From assembly GCA_049322695.1 (NCBI GenBank), contig JBMORW010000016.1, positions 124,001-188,000 of the forward strand: a DNA stretch of 64,000 bases, given 5' to 3'. This document shows positions 43,920-51,510 of the stretch, piece after piece; positions within the stretch are counted from its first letter, which is position 1; every line of letters starts with the position of its first letter. A program made the translations under genes and the position numbers. The notes beneath the pieces were generated by a model. It worked only from the letters and a program-made list of their open reading frames with translations, ran no database searches and had not been told where the DNA came from. Source of the stretch: CALGKJ01 sp049322695. Lineage in GTDB: Bacteria; Bacillota; Clostridia; Lutisporales; Lutisporaceae.

Positions 43920-45141
43920 CGAACACCTCACACCTTTGTACGAAGTAGGAGATTATAATCTCACACGCTCCTCTATATTTGCGGCCTGTCTTTTCAAACA
44001 ATGTTTCAACAAGCAGATAGTAAATTTCGCTTTGTGATATATGTGATTCACTTGCATCTTCATACATCCGTCTAATGCTTTTAGCAAACCTATCAACGTT
44101 TAATCTGTTTTCACCAGCTAGCCGATATAATGAATCGTTTACCCCCTCATATAACTGCCTGACATCAAACAGCACCCGATCCTTCAACCGCTTTTCGGTA
44201 ATTTTATTCTCAACCTTAACAGGCTTGATTTTTAGCTGTGTATCATCGGTAACATCCATTAAATCTACTTCCCGAAGTACTTGTTCAATTTGTTTTTCTA
44301 GTGTATATCGCGAAGTAGCATCCCTTGCTATCATAAGATTTTCCAGGTCACGCTTGTCCGAAAGCAAAGCCAATTTCTCTTCTTCGGAGGCACTCTGGAT
44401 TTCGCGTTCACACTCAACACACAGAAGCACTTCATCCGTTTCTGAAAGGCGAACGACTTTAGCGTAGTTAATGTCATTGCCTTCTTTTTTAATACCTAAA
44501 ACTCTTCCGCACTTTTGGCATTTGCCCCCTGTTTCTGCAAGCAACACGAGAGAGTGGGCGTCAATCGCAATTTCGTAAGCAGTCTCTGGAATCAAATTAC
44601 TATATGCCGTAATGAAGCTTATGTCTAATTTTTTATCTTCAAAGGAATGTATGTACTCATCTGTTATCTCACTAACACTGCCTTCGCAATTTCGATTTTC
44701 GACGTAAAGCACTGTATAAAGTAGGATTCCTGCAAGGAAGTCCTCCAATACAAAGGAATTACGCTTTATGATATCTTCCTTTGTCATGCGGTTTACTATT
44801 TCAACAATTGTATCAGGCTCGATAGAGTTATCAGATGCAATAATGTCTTTTAGGGCTAAAACGATTAGGCTTCTCTTATTACTATTCAACATCTGGAGAA
44901 TGTTTTGCTTAAAGTAATCTGAAATATCATGAGGATCTACATCAGGAGCTGTTTCAGTTACTATTGGGGATAAATTTTTTTTGCCTAGTATTAAATCTGA
45001 AACGGTACCATCTTCACCACTAATATCATAAGTGGGCGCAATAGAAAGAAGCATGGTACCACACAATCGTTTTTGTGTAACTCTTTTAGCCATGCATTTC
45101 TTTAAAATTGTTGCAAAAGTACCAAAGCATAACTTTTTCAT
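43903..45141 (-). CDS. Four-cysteine (HNH-like fold) protein of the ABC-3C trio
   Basis: This 412-aa protein has an all-helical N-terminal half and a zinc site formed by C208/C211 (GGKCQKCGRVLG) and C241/C244 (LLCVEC). It closes with a helical C-terminal domain of about 130 residues resembling the C-terminal domains of ABC-3C partner proteins. The spacing of the cysteine pairs is that of HNH/treble-clef folds, but the catalytic His-His/His-Asn stretch is replaced (NYAKVVRLSETDE), so nuclease activity is doubtful. The ATG at 45141 is set by AAGGGGG. It is the likely effector or targeting part of the trio. Confidence 0.6.
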   Translation of the reverse strand: MKKLCFGTFATILKKCMAKRVTQKRLCGTMLLSIAPTYDISGEDGTVSDLILGKKNLSPIVTETAPDVDPHDISDYFKQNILQMLNSNKRSLIVLALKDIIASDNSIEPDTIVEIVNRMTKEDIIKRNSFVLEDFLAGILLYTVLYVENRNCEGSVSEITDEYIHSFEDKKLDISFITAYSNLIPETAYEIAIDAHSLVLLAETGGKCQKCGRVLGIKKEGNDINYAKVVRLSETDEVLLCVECEREIQSASEEEKLALLSDKRDLENLMIARDATSRYTLEKQIEQVLREVDLMDVTDDTQLKIKPVKVENKITEKRLKDRVLFDVRQLYEGVNDSLYRLAGENRLNVDRFAKSIRRMYEDASESHISQSEIYYLLVETLFEKTGRKYRGACEIIISYFVQRCEVFDEVTK

Positions 45142-45164
45142 ACATTGCGCCCCCTTCAATAATT

Positions 45165-45383
45165 TTATTTCTTCGGAGTATCATCATCGATGTAGTCAAC
45201 GATATCGCCTATGTTAACTTCAAGAGCTTTACAGATTCTTCCTAACACATCCATGCTTACCGGTAAATCTTTACCCATTTTTGCTAACGTTGTTGAAGTT
45301 AAATTTGTTCTTTCCATTAAATCCTTTTTCAACATCTTTTTATCAATTAAAAGCTTCCATAGTTTATTATAACTAAATGCCAT
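45165..45383 (-). CDS. Small Xre/Cro-type transcriptional regulator
   Basis: This 72-aa protein is essentially one helix-turn-helix domain of the YozG/HTH_26 kind (LWKLLIDKKMLKKDLMERTN, TLAKMGKDLPVSMDVLGRIC), with an acidic tail. It is first in the minus-strand operon, 23 bp before the four-cysteine gene, behind GGAGGG. The promoter upstream carries several copies of a TTTACTAA/ACTAAG motif, so it probably represses its own operon. Its position is also where a prophage repressor would sit. Confidence 0.9.
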   Translation of the reverse strand: MAFSYNKLWKLLIDKKMLKKDLMERTNLTSTTLAKMGKDLPVSMDVLGRICKALEVNIGDIVDYIDDDTPKK

Positions 45384-45428
45384 TTTTAACGCCCTCCAAG
45401 CACTATTGGATGGTTTTTATTGATGCGT

Positions 45429-45508
45429 ATTTACTAATTATAGCAATTTACTAAGCGAATTTCAATCAATAATCTAAAAATACTAAGTATTTCTTTACAA
45501 ATGCTTAG
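45429..45508 (-). promoter_or_regulatory. Defence-operon promoter with repeated operator motif
   Basis: On the minus strand TTGAAA (45465-45460), a 17-bp spacer and TATAAT (45442-45437) form a near-consensus promoter. Related 10-mers flank it on the plus strand: ATTTACTAAT (45429), ATTTACTAAG (45446), AAATACTAAG (45478) and AAATGCTTAG (45499). They probably bind the Xre protein. Confidence 0.7.
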
Positions 45509-45538
45509 TTTTTTTGTCGTGATGTAAAAAAAGAATTT

Positions 45539-45582
45539 GCGGAGTATCAGCGGAGTGTCAGCAGAGTGCCAGCTGAGGATTT
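45539..45582 (+). repeat. Four degenerate 11-bp direct repeats
   Basis: Consecutive units are GCGGAGTATCA, GCGGAGTGTCA, GCAGAGTGCCA and GCTGAGGATTT. They may be iterons, protein-binding sites or the eroded end of a lost gene; the frame GAG-TAT-CAG is open for 20 codons. Confidence 0.55.
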
Positions 45583-45702
45583 AAGACGCCCAAATTATTA
45601 GAATTTAAATAGATGGTAAGACAAGCTTACTTTAGCAAATAGAAAAACTTGACCGCTTACCAGCTACAAAAAAAATATATCAAATGCCTGATTTGCAATA
45701 AG

Positions 45703-45844
45703 GGCAAAGGATACATATTGCAACGTTTCAGTCCGTTTAGGATTGTTATGCGTTGCAATAGAAGTACCTTACCTTGTTGCGATCATTTTCAGGATATAAG
45801 GGTCTGTGTACTTCTAGTACAGGCCTATTTTTGTATCCTTTGCC
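45703..45844 (+). ncRNA. Structured leader / candidate attenuator RNA
   Basis: The outer arms GGCAAAGGATACA (45703-45715) and TGTATCCTTTGCC (45832-45844) are a perfect inverted repeat. Inside is a two-part hairpin ATTGCAACG/CGTTGCAAT (45717-45725, 45751-45759) with CAGTCC/GGATTG. TAGAAGTAC (45759-45767) can pair with GTACTTCTA (45808-45816). The latter also takes part in a competing CTG..TAC/GTACAG hairpin followed by TATTTTT. This looks like a terminator/antiterminator switch ahead of the first prophage gene. Confidence 0.5.
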
Positions 45845-45874
45845 GCCAGTGCAATCCGGCGGAAAGGATGCAAA

Positions 45875-46408
45875 ATGAAAATTAGAATTCTGTATGACAA
45901 CAAACCTACCTATCTGGAGGTGCCAGACGAGGACTGCACTGTAATGATTGATGCGGATTATGAAGACAGGCTATCTTCTGCTGAAGATAAAGAAACTGTA
46001 ACTCGACGATCTGTCCAAGAAATTATAGATGAGCGGTTCAATAAGCCGGAATATAACAACTGGCATAAATTTGATAGACACAGGGGCATGCCCAAGAAGC
46101 CATTTCGCAAGGATGACGAGGCTGAAGATGAAATCGATCATATGGACTATTTTCCTGATAACTCAGATGAAGAGGCTCGGGAGAAGCAGGCAGAGTATGA
46201 ATATATCTGTGAAATTATTCGCAAGAATCTCAAAGAAAAACAGGCAGAACTTCTCATAGCTATCGTCATGGATGGCATTTCTGTAACAGAATATGCAAGG
46301 CGTGAAGGGGTTACAGTAGGTGCCATTTCACATCGCATGGAAACTGCAATGAAAAATTTCAAAAAAGTTTTTCCTAAATCCTCAACTTTCCCCTCTTCTC
46401 AAGGCTAA
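45875..46408 (+). CDS. Sigma-70 region 4-like phage regulator
   Basis: This 177-aa protein has an acidic, disordered N-terminal half (DEAEDEIDHMDYFPDNSDEE) and a C-terminal sigma-region-4-type helix-turn-helix (KQAELLIAIVMDGISVTEYA, REGVTVGAISHRM). Proteins of this shape are common at the left end of Firmicutes prophages and integrative elements, where they control early transcription. GGAAAGGA precedes the ATG. The structured leader upstream could tune its expression. Confidence 0.75.
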   Translation: MKIRILYDNKPTYLEVPDEDCTVMIDADYEDRLSSAEDKETVTRRSVQEIIDERFNKPEYNNWHKFDRHRGMPKKPFRKDDEAEDEIDHMDYFPDNSDEEAREKQAEYEYICEIIRKNLKEKQAELLIAIVMDGISVTEYARREGVTVGAISHRMETAMKNFKKVFPKSSTFPSSQG

Positions 46409-46454
46409 AAGGTAGAGGGCAGTACATAAACGCTCTCGGAAAGAGGTGAAGAAC

Positions 46455-46673
46455 ATGAAACACAATTTGAAAATCAGTGTTTCAAAACATCCACAGTCTG
46501 GCGGGATTGTTTCCTGTCGTAATGTCACCATTAGGGAGCGTTTCCTTCGTTTCTTACTTGGTGATAAGCAGAAACTGACTATCCTTGTTCCAGGTGATAC
46601 CGTACAGGAACTCGCTATCTGTGAGATTAAGGAGGGAGGAATAAGTCATGAGCAAAATCAAGTTACTCCTTGA
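46455..46673 (+). CDS. Small conserved phage protein
   Basis: This 72-aa basic protein contains the beta-rich stretches GGIVSCRNVTIRERFLRFLLG and KLTILVPGDTVQELAICEI. I do not recognise a named family; similar small proteins stand before DUF2800 genes in clostridial prophages. AAGAGGTG suits ATG 46455. Its end overlaps the next gene by 26 bp. Confidence 0.65.
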   Translation: MKHNLKISVSKHPQSGGIVSCRNVTIRERFLRFLLGDKQKLTILVPGDTVQELAICEIKEGGISHEQNQVTP

Positions 46674-46971
46674 TGTGGTTTCTGATATGCGTTCTTTGGC
46701 AGACAGCATACAGGCGGTTGCAGAAGTAATGGCGGGCAATGAACCTGTCGAAACAAAAGAACCGACTACAACTGTAAAAGAGCCTAAACCAAAGAAAAAA
46801 GAAATCACATTGGAGGAAGTCAGAGCGAAACTCGCTGAAAAGAGTCAAGCCGGTCTTACTGCTGAAGTGAGGGAGATTATAAAAAAATATGGCGGCTCTA
46901 AATTAAGTGAAGTTGATTCAAAACATTATGCAAATATGCTGAAGGACGTGGAGGTACTTGGCAATGAGTGA
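46648..46971 (+). CDS. Small phage protein, charged linker type
   Basis: This 107-aa protein has an N-terminal helix (about 1-30), a Pro/Lys/Glu-rich linker (about 33-52) and a C-terminal helical domain resembling the LEEVRAKLAEKSQAGLTAEV repeat of phage rRNA-biogenesis-like proteins of unknown role. GGAGGGAGG precedes the ATG. It overlaps the DUF2800 gene by 8 bp and probably works in the same recombination module. Confidence 0.7.
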   Translation: MSKIKLLLDVVSDMRSLADSIQAVAEVMAGNEPVETKEPTTTVKEPKPKKKEITLEEVRAKLAEKSQAGLTAEVREIIKKYGGSKLSEVDSKHYANMLKDVEVLGNE

Positions 46972-48112
46972 TCACGCAGTACTTTCCGCATCTGGGTCGC
47001 ATAGGTGGCTTCACTGTCTTCCGTCTGCAAGATTGGAACTGGAGTTTGTAAATAACGAATCCAATGCAGCAGCCGAAGGTACCGCCGCCCATGCTCTTTG
47101 TGAACATAAACTTAAAAAAGCACTTCATATGAGAAGTAAGCGTCCTATCTCGGATTATAACACCGATGAGATGGAAGAACACAGTGATGCTTATGTGGAA
47201 TTTGTAATGGAGCAGCTTGAAATAGCGAAGCAAAGCTGTACGGACCCGCTGGTACTTATTGAACAACGTCTTGATTTTTCTTGCTATGTGCCGGAGGGAT
47301 TCGGAACGGGTGACTGCATCATCATTGCCGATAAAGGGCTTCATATTATCGATTTTAAATATGGCATGGGGGTGCTCGTAGATGTGGTGGATAACCCGCA
47401 GATGAAACTGTATGCACTTGGAGCTTTGGAAATCTACGATAGACTATATGACATTGAGGAGGTTTCCATGACCATCTTCCAACCACGTAGGGAGAATGTC
47501 AGCACATGGACTATATCCGTAAAGGAATTAAAAGACTGGGCAGAAAATGAACTAAAACCAAAGGCATTGATGGCCTATGACGGTGAAGGTGAATATCTTC
47601 CAGGTGAGTGGTGTACTTTCTGCCGAGCTGCTGTTAAATGCCGTGCAAGAGCAGAAGAAAAGCTGAAACTGGCACAGTCGGAGTTTAAATTACCACCTCT
47701 ACTTACGGACGCTGAAATTGAGGAAGTCCTTGCTAAATTGACAGACCTTACGAAGTGGGCAAACGAAATCATTTCTTATGCCACGGATGCTGCAGTCAAT
47801 CACGGTAAAGAGTGGCATGGGTTTAAGATAGTTGAGGGTAGGTCTGTCCGTAAATATAAAGATGAAGATGCTGTGGCTGAAGCAGTCAAGGCAAATGGCT
47901 ATAAGGATATCTACTGTCAGAGTCTCATTACATTAACAGAAATGCAGAAGTTAATGGGTAAGGCAAAATTTGAGGAAATTCTCGGTGGCCTCATACATAA
48001 ACCACCGGGCAAACCGACGCTAGTCCCACTTTCAGATAAGCGTCCGGTTATGAATGTATCAAACGTAAAAAACGAATTTAACGAAATAACGGAGGTATTG
48101 GAATATGAATAA
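46964..48112 (+). CDS. DUF2800 protein, RecB/Cas4-like nuclease
   Basis: This 382-aa protein of the DUF2800 family has a predicted PD-(D/E)xK exonuclease fold. Seen: SGSHRWLHC near the start, EGTAAHALCEH, IIDFKYGMGV with the catalytic Asp/Lys pair, QMKLYALGAL, and a cysteine cluster WCTFCRAAVKC that may hold Fe-S as in AddB/Cas4 proteins. It probably resects phage DNA ends for recombination with the DUF2815 partner next door. GGAGGT selects ATG 46964. Confidence 0.85.
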   Translation: MSDHAVLSASGSHRWLHCLPSARLELEFVNNESNAAAEGTAAHALCEHKLKKALHMRSKRPISDYNTDEMEEHSDAYVEFVMEQLEIAKQSCTDPLVLIEQRLDFSCYVPEGFGTGDCIIIADKGLHIIDFKYGMGVLVDVVDNPQMKLYALGALEIYDRLYDIEEVSMTIFQPRRENVSTWTISVKELKDWAENELKPKALMAYDGEGEYLPGEWCTFCRAAVKCRARAEEKLKLAQSEFKLPPLLTDAEIEEVLAKLTDLTKWANEIISYATDAAVNHGKEWHGFKIVEGRSVRKYKDEDAVAEAVKANGYKDIYCQSLITLTEMQKLMGKAKFEEILGGLIHKPPGKPTLVPLSDKRPVMNVSNVKNEFNEITEVLEYE

Positions 48113-48653
48113 TCAAAACAGAACTAAGGTTGTTACAAGTGTAAATACAAGGCTAAGCTATTTTCATGGCTGGGAACCGGTATCCATCAATGGCGGAGCG
48201 GAAAAGTACAGCGTTTCAGTACTGATTCCCAAGACAGATAAGGAAACCATCAATGCAATTAATGCAGCAGTAGATGCAGCTATTGAAGAGGGCATTGCAA
48301 AGTTTGGAGGTAAGAAACCGAATAAGGCTGCCATCAAGTTGCCGCTTAGGGATGGGGACGTGGAGCGTGACGACGAGGCTTACAAAGGTCATTATTTCGT
48401 AAATGCCAACAGCAATACTCCACCTCAGATTGTAGACAAAGCGGTCAGACCTATTCTAGATCGTAATGAGGTGTACAGCGGTTGCTATGCGAGAGTATCC
48501 CTTAATTTCTATGCTTTCAACTCAAATGGAAATAAGGGCGTAGCCTGTGGACTTGGCAATATCCAGAAGGTAAGGGACGGAGAGCCTTTAGGTGGCAGAA
48601 CTAATGCTGCGGATGATTTCACCACTGTTGAAGATGATGATTTCCTGGCATAA
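48105..48653 (+). CDS. DUF2815 protein, probable single-strand DNA-binding/annealing partner
   Basis: This 182-aa DUF2815 protein regularly pairs with DUF2800 nucleases in prophages. It is a predicted OB-fold-like protein (VNTRLSYFHGWEPV; NPPQIVD-like NTPPQIVDKA; SGCYARVSLNFYAF) with an acidic C-terminus (TTVEDDDFLA), as in SSB proteins. It overlaps the DUF2800 gene by 8 bp. A likely role is DNA protection or annealing during phage recombination. Confidence 0.82.
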   Translation: MNNQNRTKVVTSVNTRLSYFHGWEPVSINGGAEKYSVSVLIPKTDKETINAINAAVDAAIEEGIAKFGGKKPNKAAIKLPLRDGDVERDDEAYKGHYFVNANSNTPPQIVDKAVRPILDRNEVYSGCYARVSLNFYAFNSNGNKGVACGLGNIQKVRDGEPLGGRTNAADDFTTVEDDDFLA

Positions 48654-48677
48654 CAGATAAATAATTAGACAGACGAG

Positions 48678-48716
48678 GTGGCGGAGGAAGTTCTTCTGCC
48701 ACTTTGTTTGTATTCG
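48678..48716 (+). terminator. Possible terminator after DUF2815 gene
   Basis: GTGGC (48678-48682) pairs with GCCAC (48698-48702), with inner GAAG/CTTC pairing, then TTTGTTTGTATT. Confidence 0.45.
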
Positions 48717-48731
48717 AAAGGACGGTAATAT

Positions 48732-50666
48732 ATGAATTCTATTTCTGTTGACATAGAGACGTTTTCGAGTGTCAATCTTCAAAAATGCGGAGTTTACCGT
48801 TATGTCGAGAGTGATGATTTTGAAATTCTGCTGTTTGGCTATTCCATTGACAATGGCGAAGTACAGGTTATTGATCTTGCCTGTGGAGAGGAAATCCCGG
48901 AGGAGATTATCAATGCCCTCATGGATAATTCCGTAACCAAGTGGGCTTTTAATGCAATGTTCGAGCGTGTTTGTATATCGAAATGGCTTAATCTTTCAGA
49001 ATATCTTGACCCTGTATCATGGAAGTGCTCCATGATATGGTCGGCATATATGGGACTTCCTCTTTCTCTAGAAGGTGTCGGTGCTGTTTTAGGATTGGAA
49101 AAACAAAAGCTAACTGAGGGTAAAGACTTAATCAGATACTTTTGTACACCTTGCACTCCTACAAAATCAAATGGGGGTCGAGTACGAAATCTGCCGGAAC
49201 ATGATTTGGATAAATGGGAGCGTTTTAAAGCCTATAACCTTCGTGACGTGGAAGCCGAGATGTCTATAAAGCAGAGATTATCCAAGTTTCAGATGCCAGA
49301 GAATATATGGGCGGAATATCATCTTGACCAGGAAATCAATGATCGTGGCATTGCCATTGATATGACCTTTGTCAAACAGGCTGTCGCAATAGATGAACAT
49401 ACCCGTGAAAAGCTAACTGCTCTTATGCAGGACATGACTAATCTAGAGAATCCAAACTCGGTGCAACAAATGAAAGGTTGGCTTTCAGAGAATGGGTTAG
49501 AAACAGATACCCTTGGTAAAAAAGCAGTTTCAGAGATGTTAAAGACAGCACCTGAACCACTAGGCACTGTTTTGGAGCTTCGTCAGCAGCTTGCTAAATC
49601 ATCTGTGAAGAAATACACAGCAATGGAAAATGCGGTATGCCATGACGGTCGTGCTAGAGGGATGTTTCAATTTTACGGAGCCAACAGAACGGGCAGGTTT
49701 TCTGGGCGGCTGATTCAATTGCAGAACCTCCCTCAAAACCATATGCCTGATTTGGAACAGGCCCGTGCTTTAGTTCGTAGTGGAAACTTTGATGCCCTCA
49801 CTCTGCTCTATGATTCCGTACCTGAGGTCTTATCGGAACTTATCCGTACTGCTTTTATACCCCGTGATGGAATGAAGTTTATCGTTGCAGACTTCTCAGC
49901 GATTGAGGCTCGTGTCATTGCCTGGCTTGCAGGTGAGAAATGGAGAACAGAGGTATTCCAAAAGGGTGGTGACATCTACTGTGCCAGTGCCTCTCAGATG
50001 TTTAATGTACCTGTTGAAAAACACGGTGTGAACGGACATCTTCGTCAAAAAGGCAAAATAGCCGAACTTGCACTCGGCTATGGTGGGTCTGTTGGAGCAT
50101 TAAAATCGATGGGTGCTTTAGAGATGGGAATTGAAGAAGAAGAACTTCAGCCTCTTGTAAATGCTTGGAGACAGTCCAACCCCAATATCACAAAACTTTG
50201 GTGGGATGTTGACCGTGCGGTAAAAACCTGTGTTAAGCAGAAAACTCCCACAGAGACACACGGCATTCAATTTATATATCAAAGTGGAATGCTCTTTATT
50301 GTTCTTCCTTCCGGTAGACGGCTTGCCTATGTAAAACCTCGTATGGGAGAGAATGTTTTTGGCGGTGAGTCGGTTACTTATGAAGGTGTCGGCGGAACGA
50401 AAAAATGGGAAAGAATCGAAAGCTACGGACCCAAATTTGTAGAGAATATTGTTCAGGCAATCAGCCGTGACATTTTGTGCTACGCCATGCAGACATTAAA
50501 GAATTGTTCTATTGTGGCTCATGTACATGATGAAATTATTATCGAAGCAGATATGAGAATGTCACTTCCTACCGTTTGTGAACAGATGGGACGAACACCA
50601 AGCTGGGCAAAAGGTCTGTTACTTAGTGCCGATGGCTATGAGTGTCAGTTTTATCAAAAAGATTAA
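48732..50666 (+). CDS. Phage DNA polymerase, family A
   Basis: This 644-aa PolA-type replicative polymerase has an N-terminal DEDD 3'-5' exonuclease (SVDIETFSSV, then NLRDVEAE with the third acidic site). Polymerase motifs are A IVADFSAIEARVIAWLAGE, B RQKGKIAELALGYGG and C AHVHDEIIIE. No 5' nuclease domain is present, as usual in phages. AAAGGACGG precedes the ATG. It replicates the prophage genome with the primase-helicase encoded at 51,941. Confidence 0.94.
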   Translation: MNSISVDIETFSSVNLQKCGVYRYVESDDFEILLFGYSIDNGEVQVIDLACGEEIPEEIINALMDNSVTKWAFNAMFERVCISKWLNLSEYLDPVSWKCSMIWSAYMGLPLSLEGVGAVLGLEKQKLTEGKDLIRYFCTPCTPTKSNGGRVRNLPEHDLDKWERFKAYNLRDVEAEMSIKQRLSKFQMPENIWAEYHLDQEINDRGIAIDMTFVKQAVAIDEHTREKLTALMQDMTNLENPNSVQQMKGWLSENGLETDTLGKKAVSEMLKTAPEPLGTVLELRQQLAKSSVKKYTAMENAVCHDGRARGMFQFYGANRTGRFSGRLIQLQNLPQNHMPDLEQARALVRSGNFDALTLLYDSVPEVLSELIRTAFIPRDGMKFIVADFSAIEARVIAWLAGEKWRTEVFQKGGDIYCASASQMFNVPVEKHGVNGHLRQKGKIAELALGYGGSVGALKSMGALEMGIEEEELQPLVNAWRQSNPNITKLWWDVDRAVKTCVKQKTPTETHGIQFIYQSGMLFIVLPSGRRLAYVKPRMGENVFGGESVTYEGVGGTKKWERIESYGPKFVENIVQAISRDILCYAMQTLKNCSIVAHVHDEIIIEADMRMSLPTVCEQMGRTPSWAKGLLLSADGYECQFYQKD

Positions 50667-50693
50667 ATTAATTTTTCAAAATCCTCAACATTC

Positions 50694-50753
50694 ATTACCT
50701 CCTGTGGCTATTAGGTAGAGGAACTTTCCTCTGACTAAATTACAGGAGGTAAT
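50694..50753 (+). promoter_or_regulatory. Inverted repeat burying the antirepressor ribosome site
   Basis: ATTACCTCCTGT (50694-50705) and ACAGGAGGTAAT (50742-50753) are perfect 12-bp arms; the second contains the AGGAGG of the antirepressor gene. An inner hairpin AGAGGAA/TTCCTCT (50717-50732) fills the loop. Translation should be off until the structure opens. Confidence 0.7.
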
Positions 50754-50757
50754 TCGT

Positions 50758-51510
50758 ATGGACGAATTAGTAAGAATCAACTATGAAAATCATCGACCAA
50801 CCGTACTCGGTCGTGATTTACATGAAGCCTTGGAAGTCAAGACAGCGTATAAGGACTGGTTTCCAAGAATGTGTGAGTATGGATTTGAGGAAGGGTCAGA
50901 CTTTAGCTCATTTTTGAGCGAAAGTACTGGAGGCAGACCAAGCGTAGATCATCAGCTTACCATCGACATGGCAAAAGAGCTATGCATGATACAGCGTACT
51001 CCAAAAGGAAAGCAGTGCCGCCAATACTTCCTTGATATTGAGAGGAAGTGGAATTCACCAGAGGCAATCATGGCAAGGGCACTACAGTTAGCCAATCAAC
51101 AGCTAACTCAAATAAGACATCAAAATAAACTGCTTGAAGGTACGATTGCTGTTCAGAATCAACAGATTACAGAAATGAAACCGAAGGTGTCCTATTATGA
51201 TGTGGTTCTAAATTGTAAAGACCTTATTTCCACATCGGCAATTGCTAAGGATTATGGCAAGTCTGCTATATGGATGAACCGTTATCTTCATGATAAAGGC
51301 ATCCAGTTCAAGCAGGGTGACATCTGGCTTTTATATCAGAAGTATGCGGAGAAAGGCTACACCAGTACCAAAACACATAGCTACCTTGGCAGTAAAGGAG
51401 AACAACATACAAAGGTTCATACTTACTGGACACAAAAAGGCAGACTCTTCATTTATGAACTTATGAAGGCAGACGGTATCTTACCACAGATAGAAATGGA
51501 GGGTGCGTAA
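50758..51510 (+). CDS. Phage antirepressor, AntA/AntB plus KilA-C domains
   Basis: This 250-aa two-domain antirepressor has an N-terminal AntA/AntB domain (LGRDLHEALEVKTAYKDWF, about 17-35; IDMAKELCMIQRTPKGKQCR) and a C-terminal KilAC DNA-binding domain (about 135-245; STSAIAKDYGKSAIWMNRYL, WTQKGRLFIYELM). Such proteins inactivate phage repressors to permit induction. The ATG follows AGGAGG held inside a 12-bp inverted repeat, so translation is probably regulated. Its stop overlaps the next start. Confidence 0.9.
   Translation: MDELVRINYENHRPTVLGRDLHEALEVKTAYKDWFPRMCEYGFEEGSDFSSFLSESTGGRPSVDHQLTIDMAKELCMIQRTPKGKQCRQYFLDIERKWNSPEAIMARALQLANQQLTQIRHQNKLLEGTIAVQNQQITEMKPKVSYYDVVLNCKDLISTSAIAKDYGKSAIWMNRYLHDKGIQFKQGDIWLLYQKYAEKGYTSTKTHSYLGSKGEQHTKVHTYWTQKGRLFIYELMKADGILPQIEMEGA

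Larger units (their letters stand above)
37081..45383 (-). other. Predicted defence operon: Xre - ABC-3C-like trio - type III-like R-M
   Basis: Six minus-strand genes are packed with gaps of at most 23 bp or overlaps, behind one visible promoter at 45,437-45,465. The three middle proteins match the ABC-three-component layout (ATPase, small middle component, larger effector/C-terminal-domain protein). The last two form a modification/restriction pair. Joint function is inferred from operon structure, not shown. Confidence 0.7.
45384..45874. other. 491-bp divergent control region
   Basis: This lies between the minus-strand defence operon and the plus-strand prophage operon. From left to right: regulator promoter with operator repeats (45,429-45,508), four 11-bp direct repeats (45,539-45,582), TGGTAAG/CTTACCA dyad (45,613-45,661), then a highly structured leader (45,703-45,844). 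A 78-codon ORF crosses the leader but has no ribosome site and is not called. Confidence 0.7.

Noticed and set aside
45539..45582. CRISPR array
   Set aside because: Units are 11 bp with no spacers, and no cas genes are present.
45649..45885. 78-codon ORF in the prophage leader
   Set aside because: It crosses the inverted-repeat structure, has no ribosome site and is cysteine-rich without a pattern; the structured RNA reading fits better.
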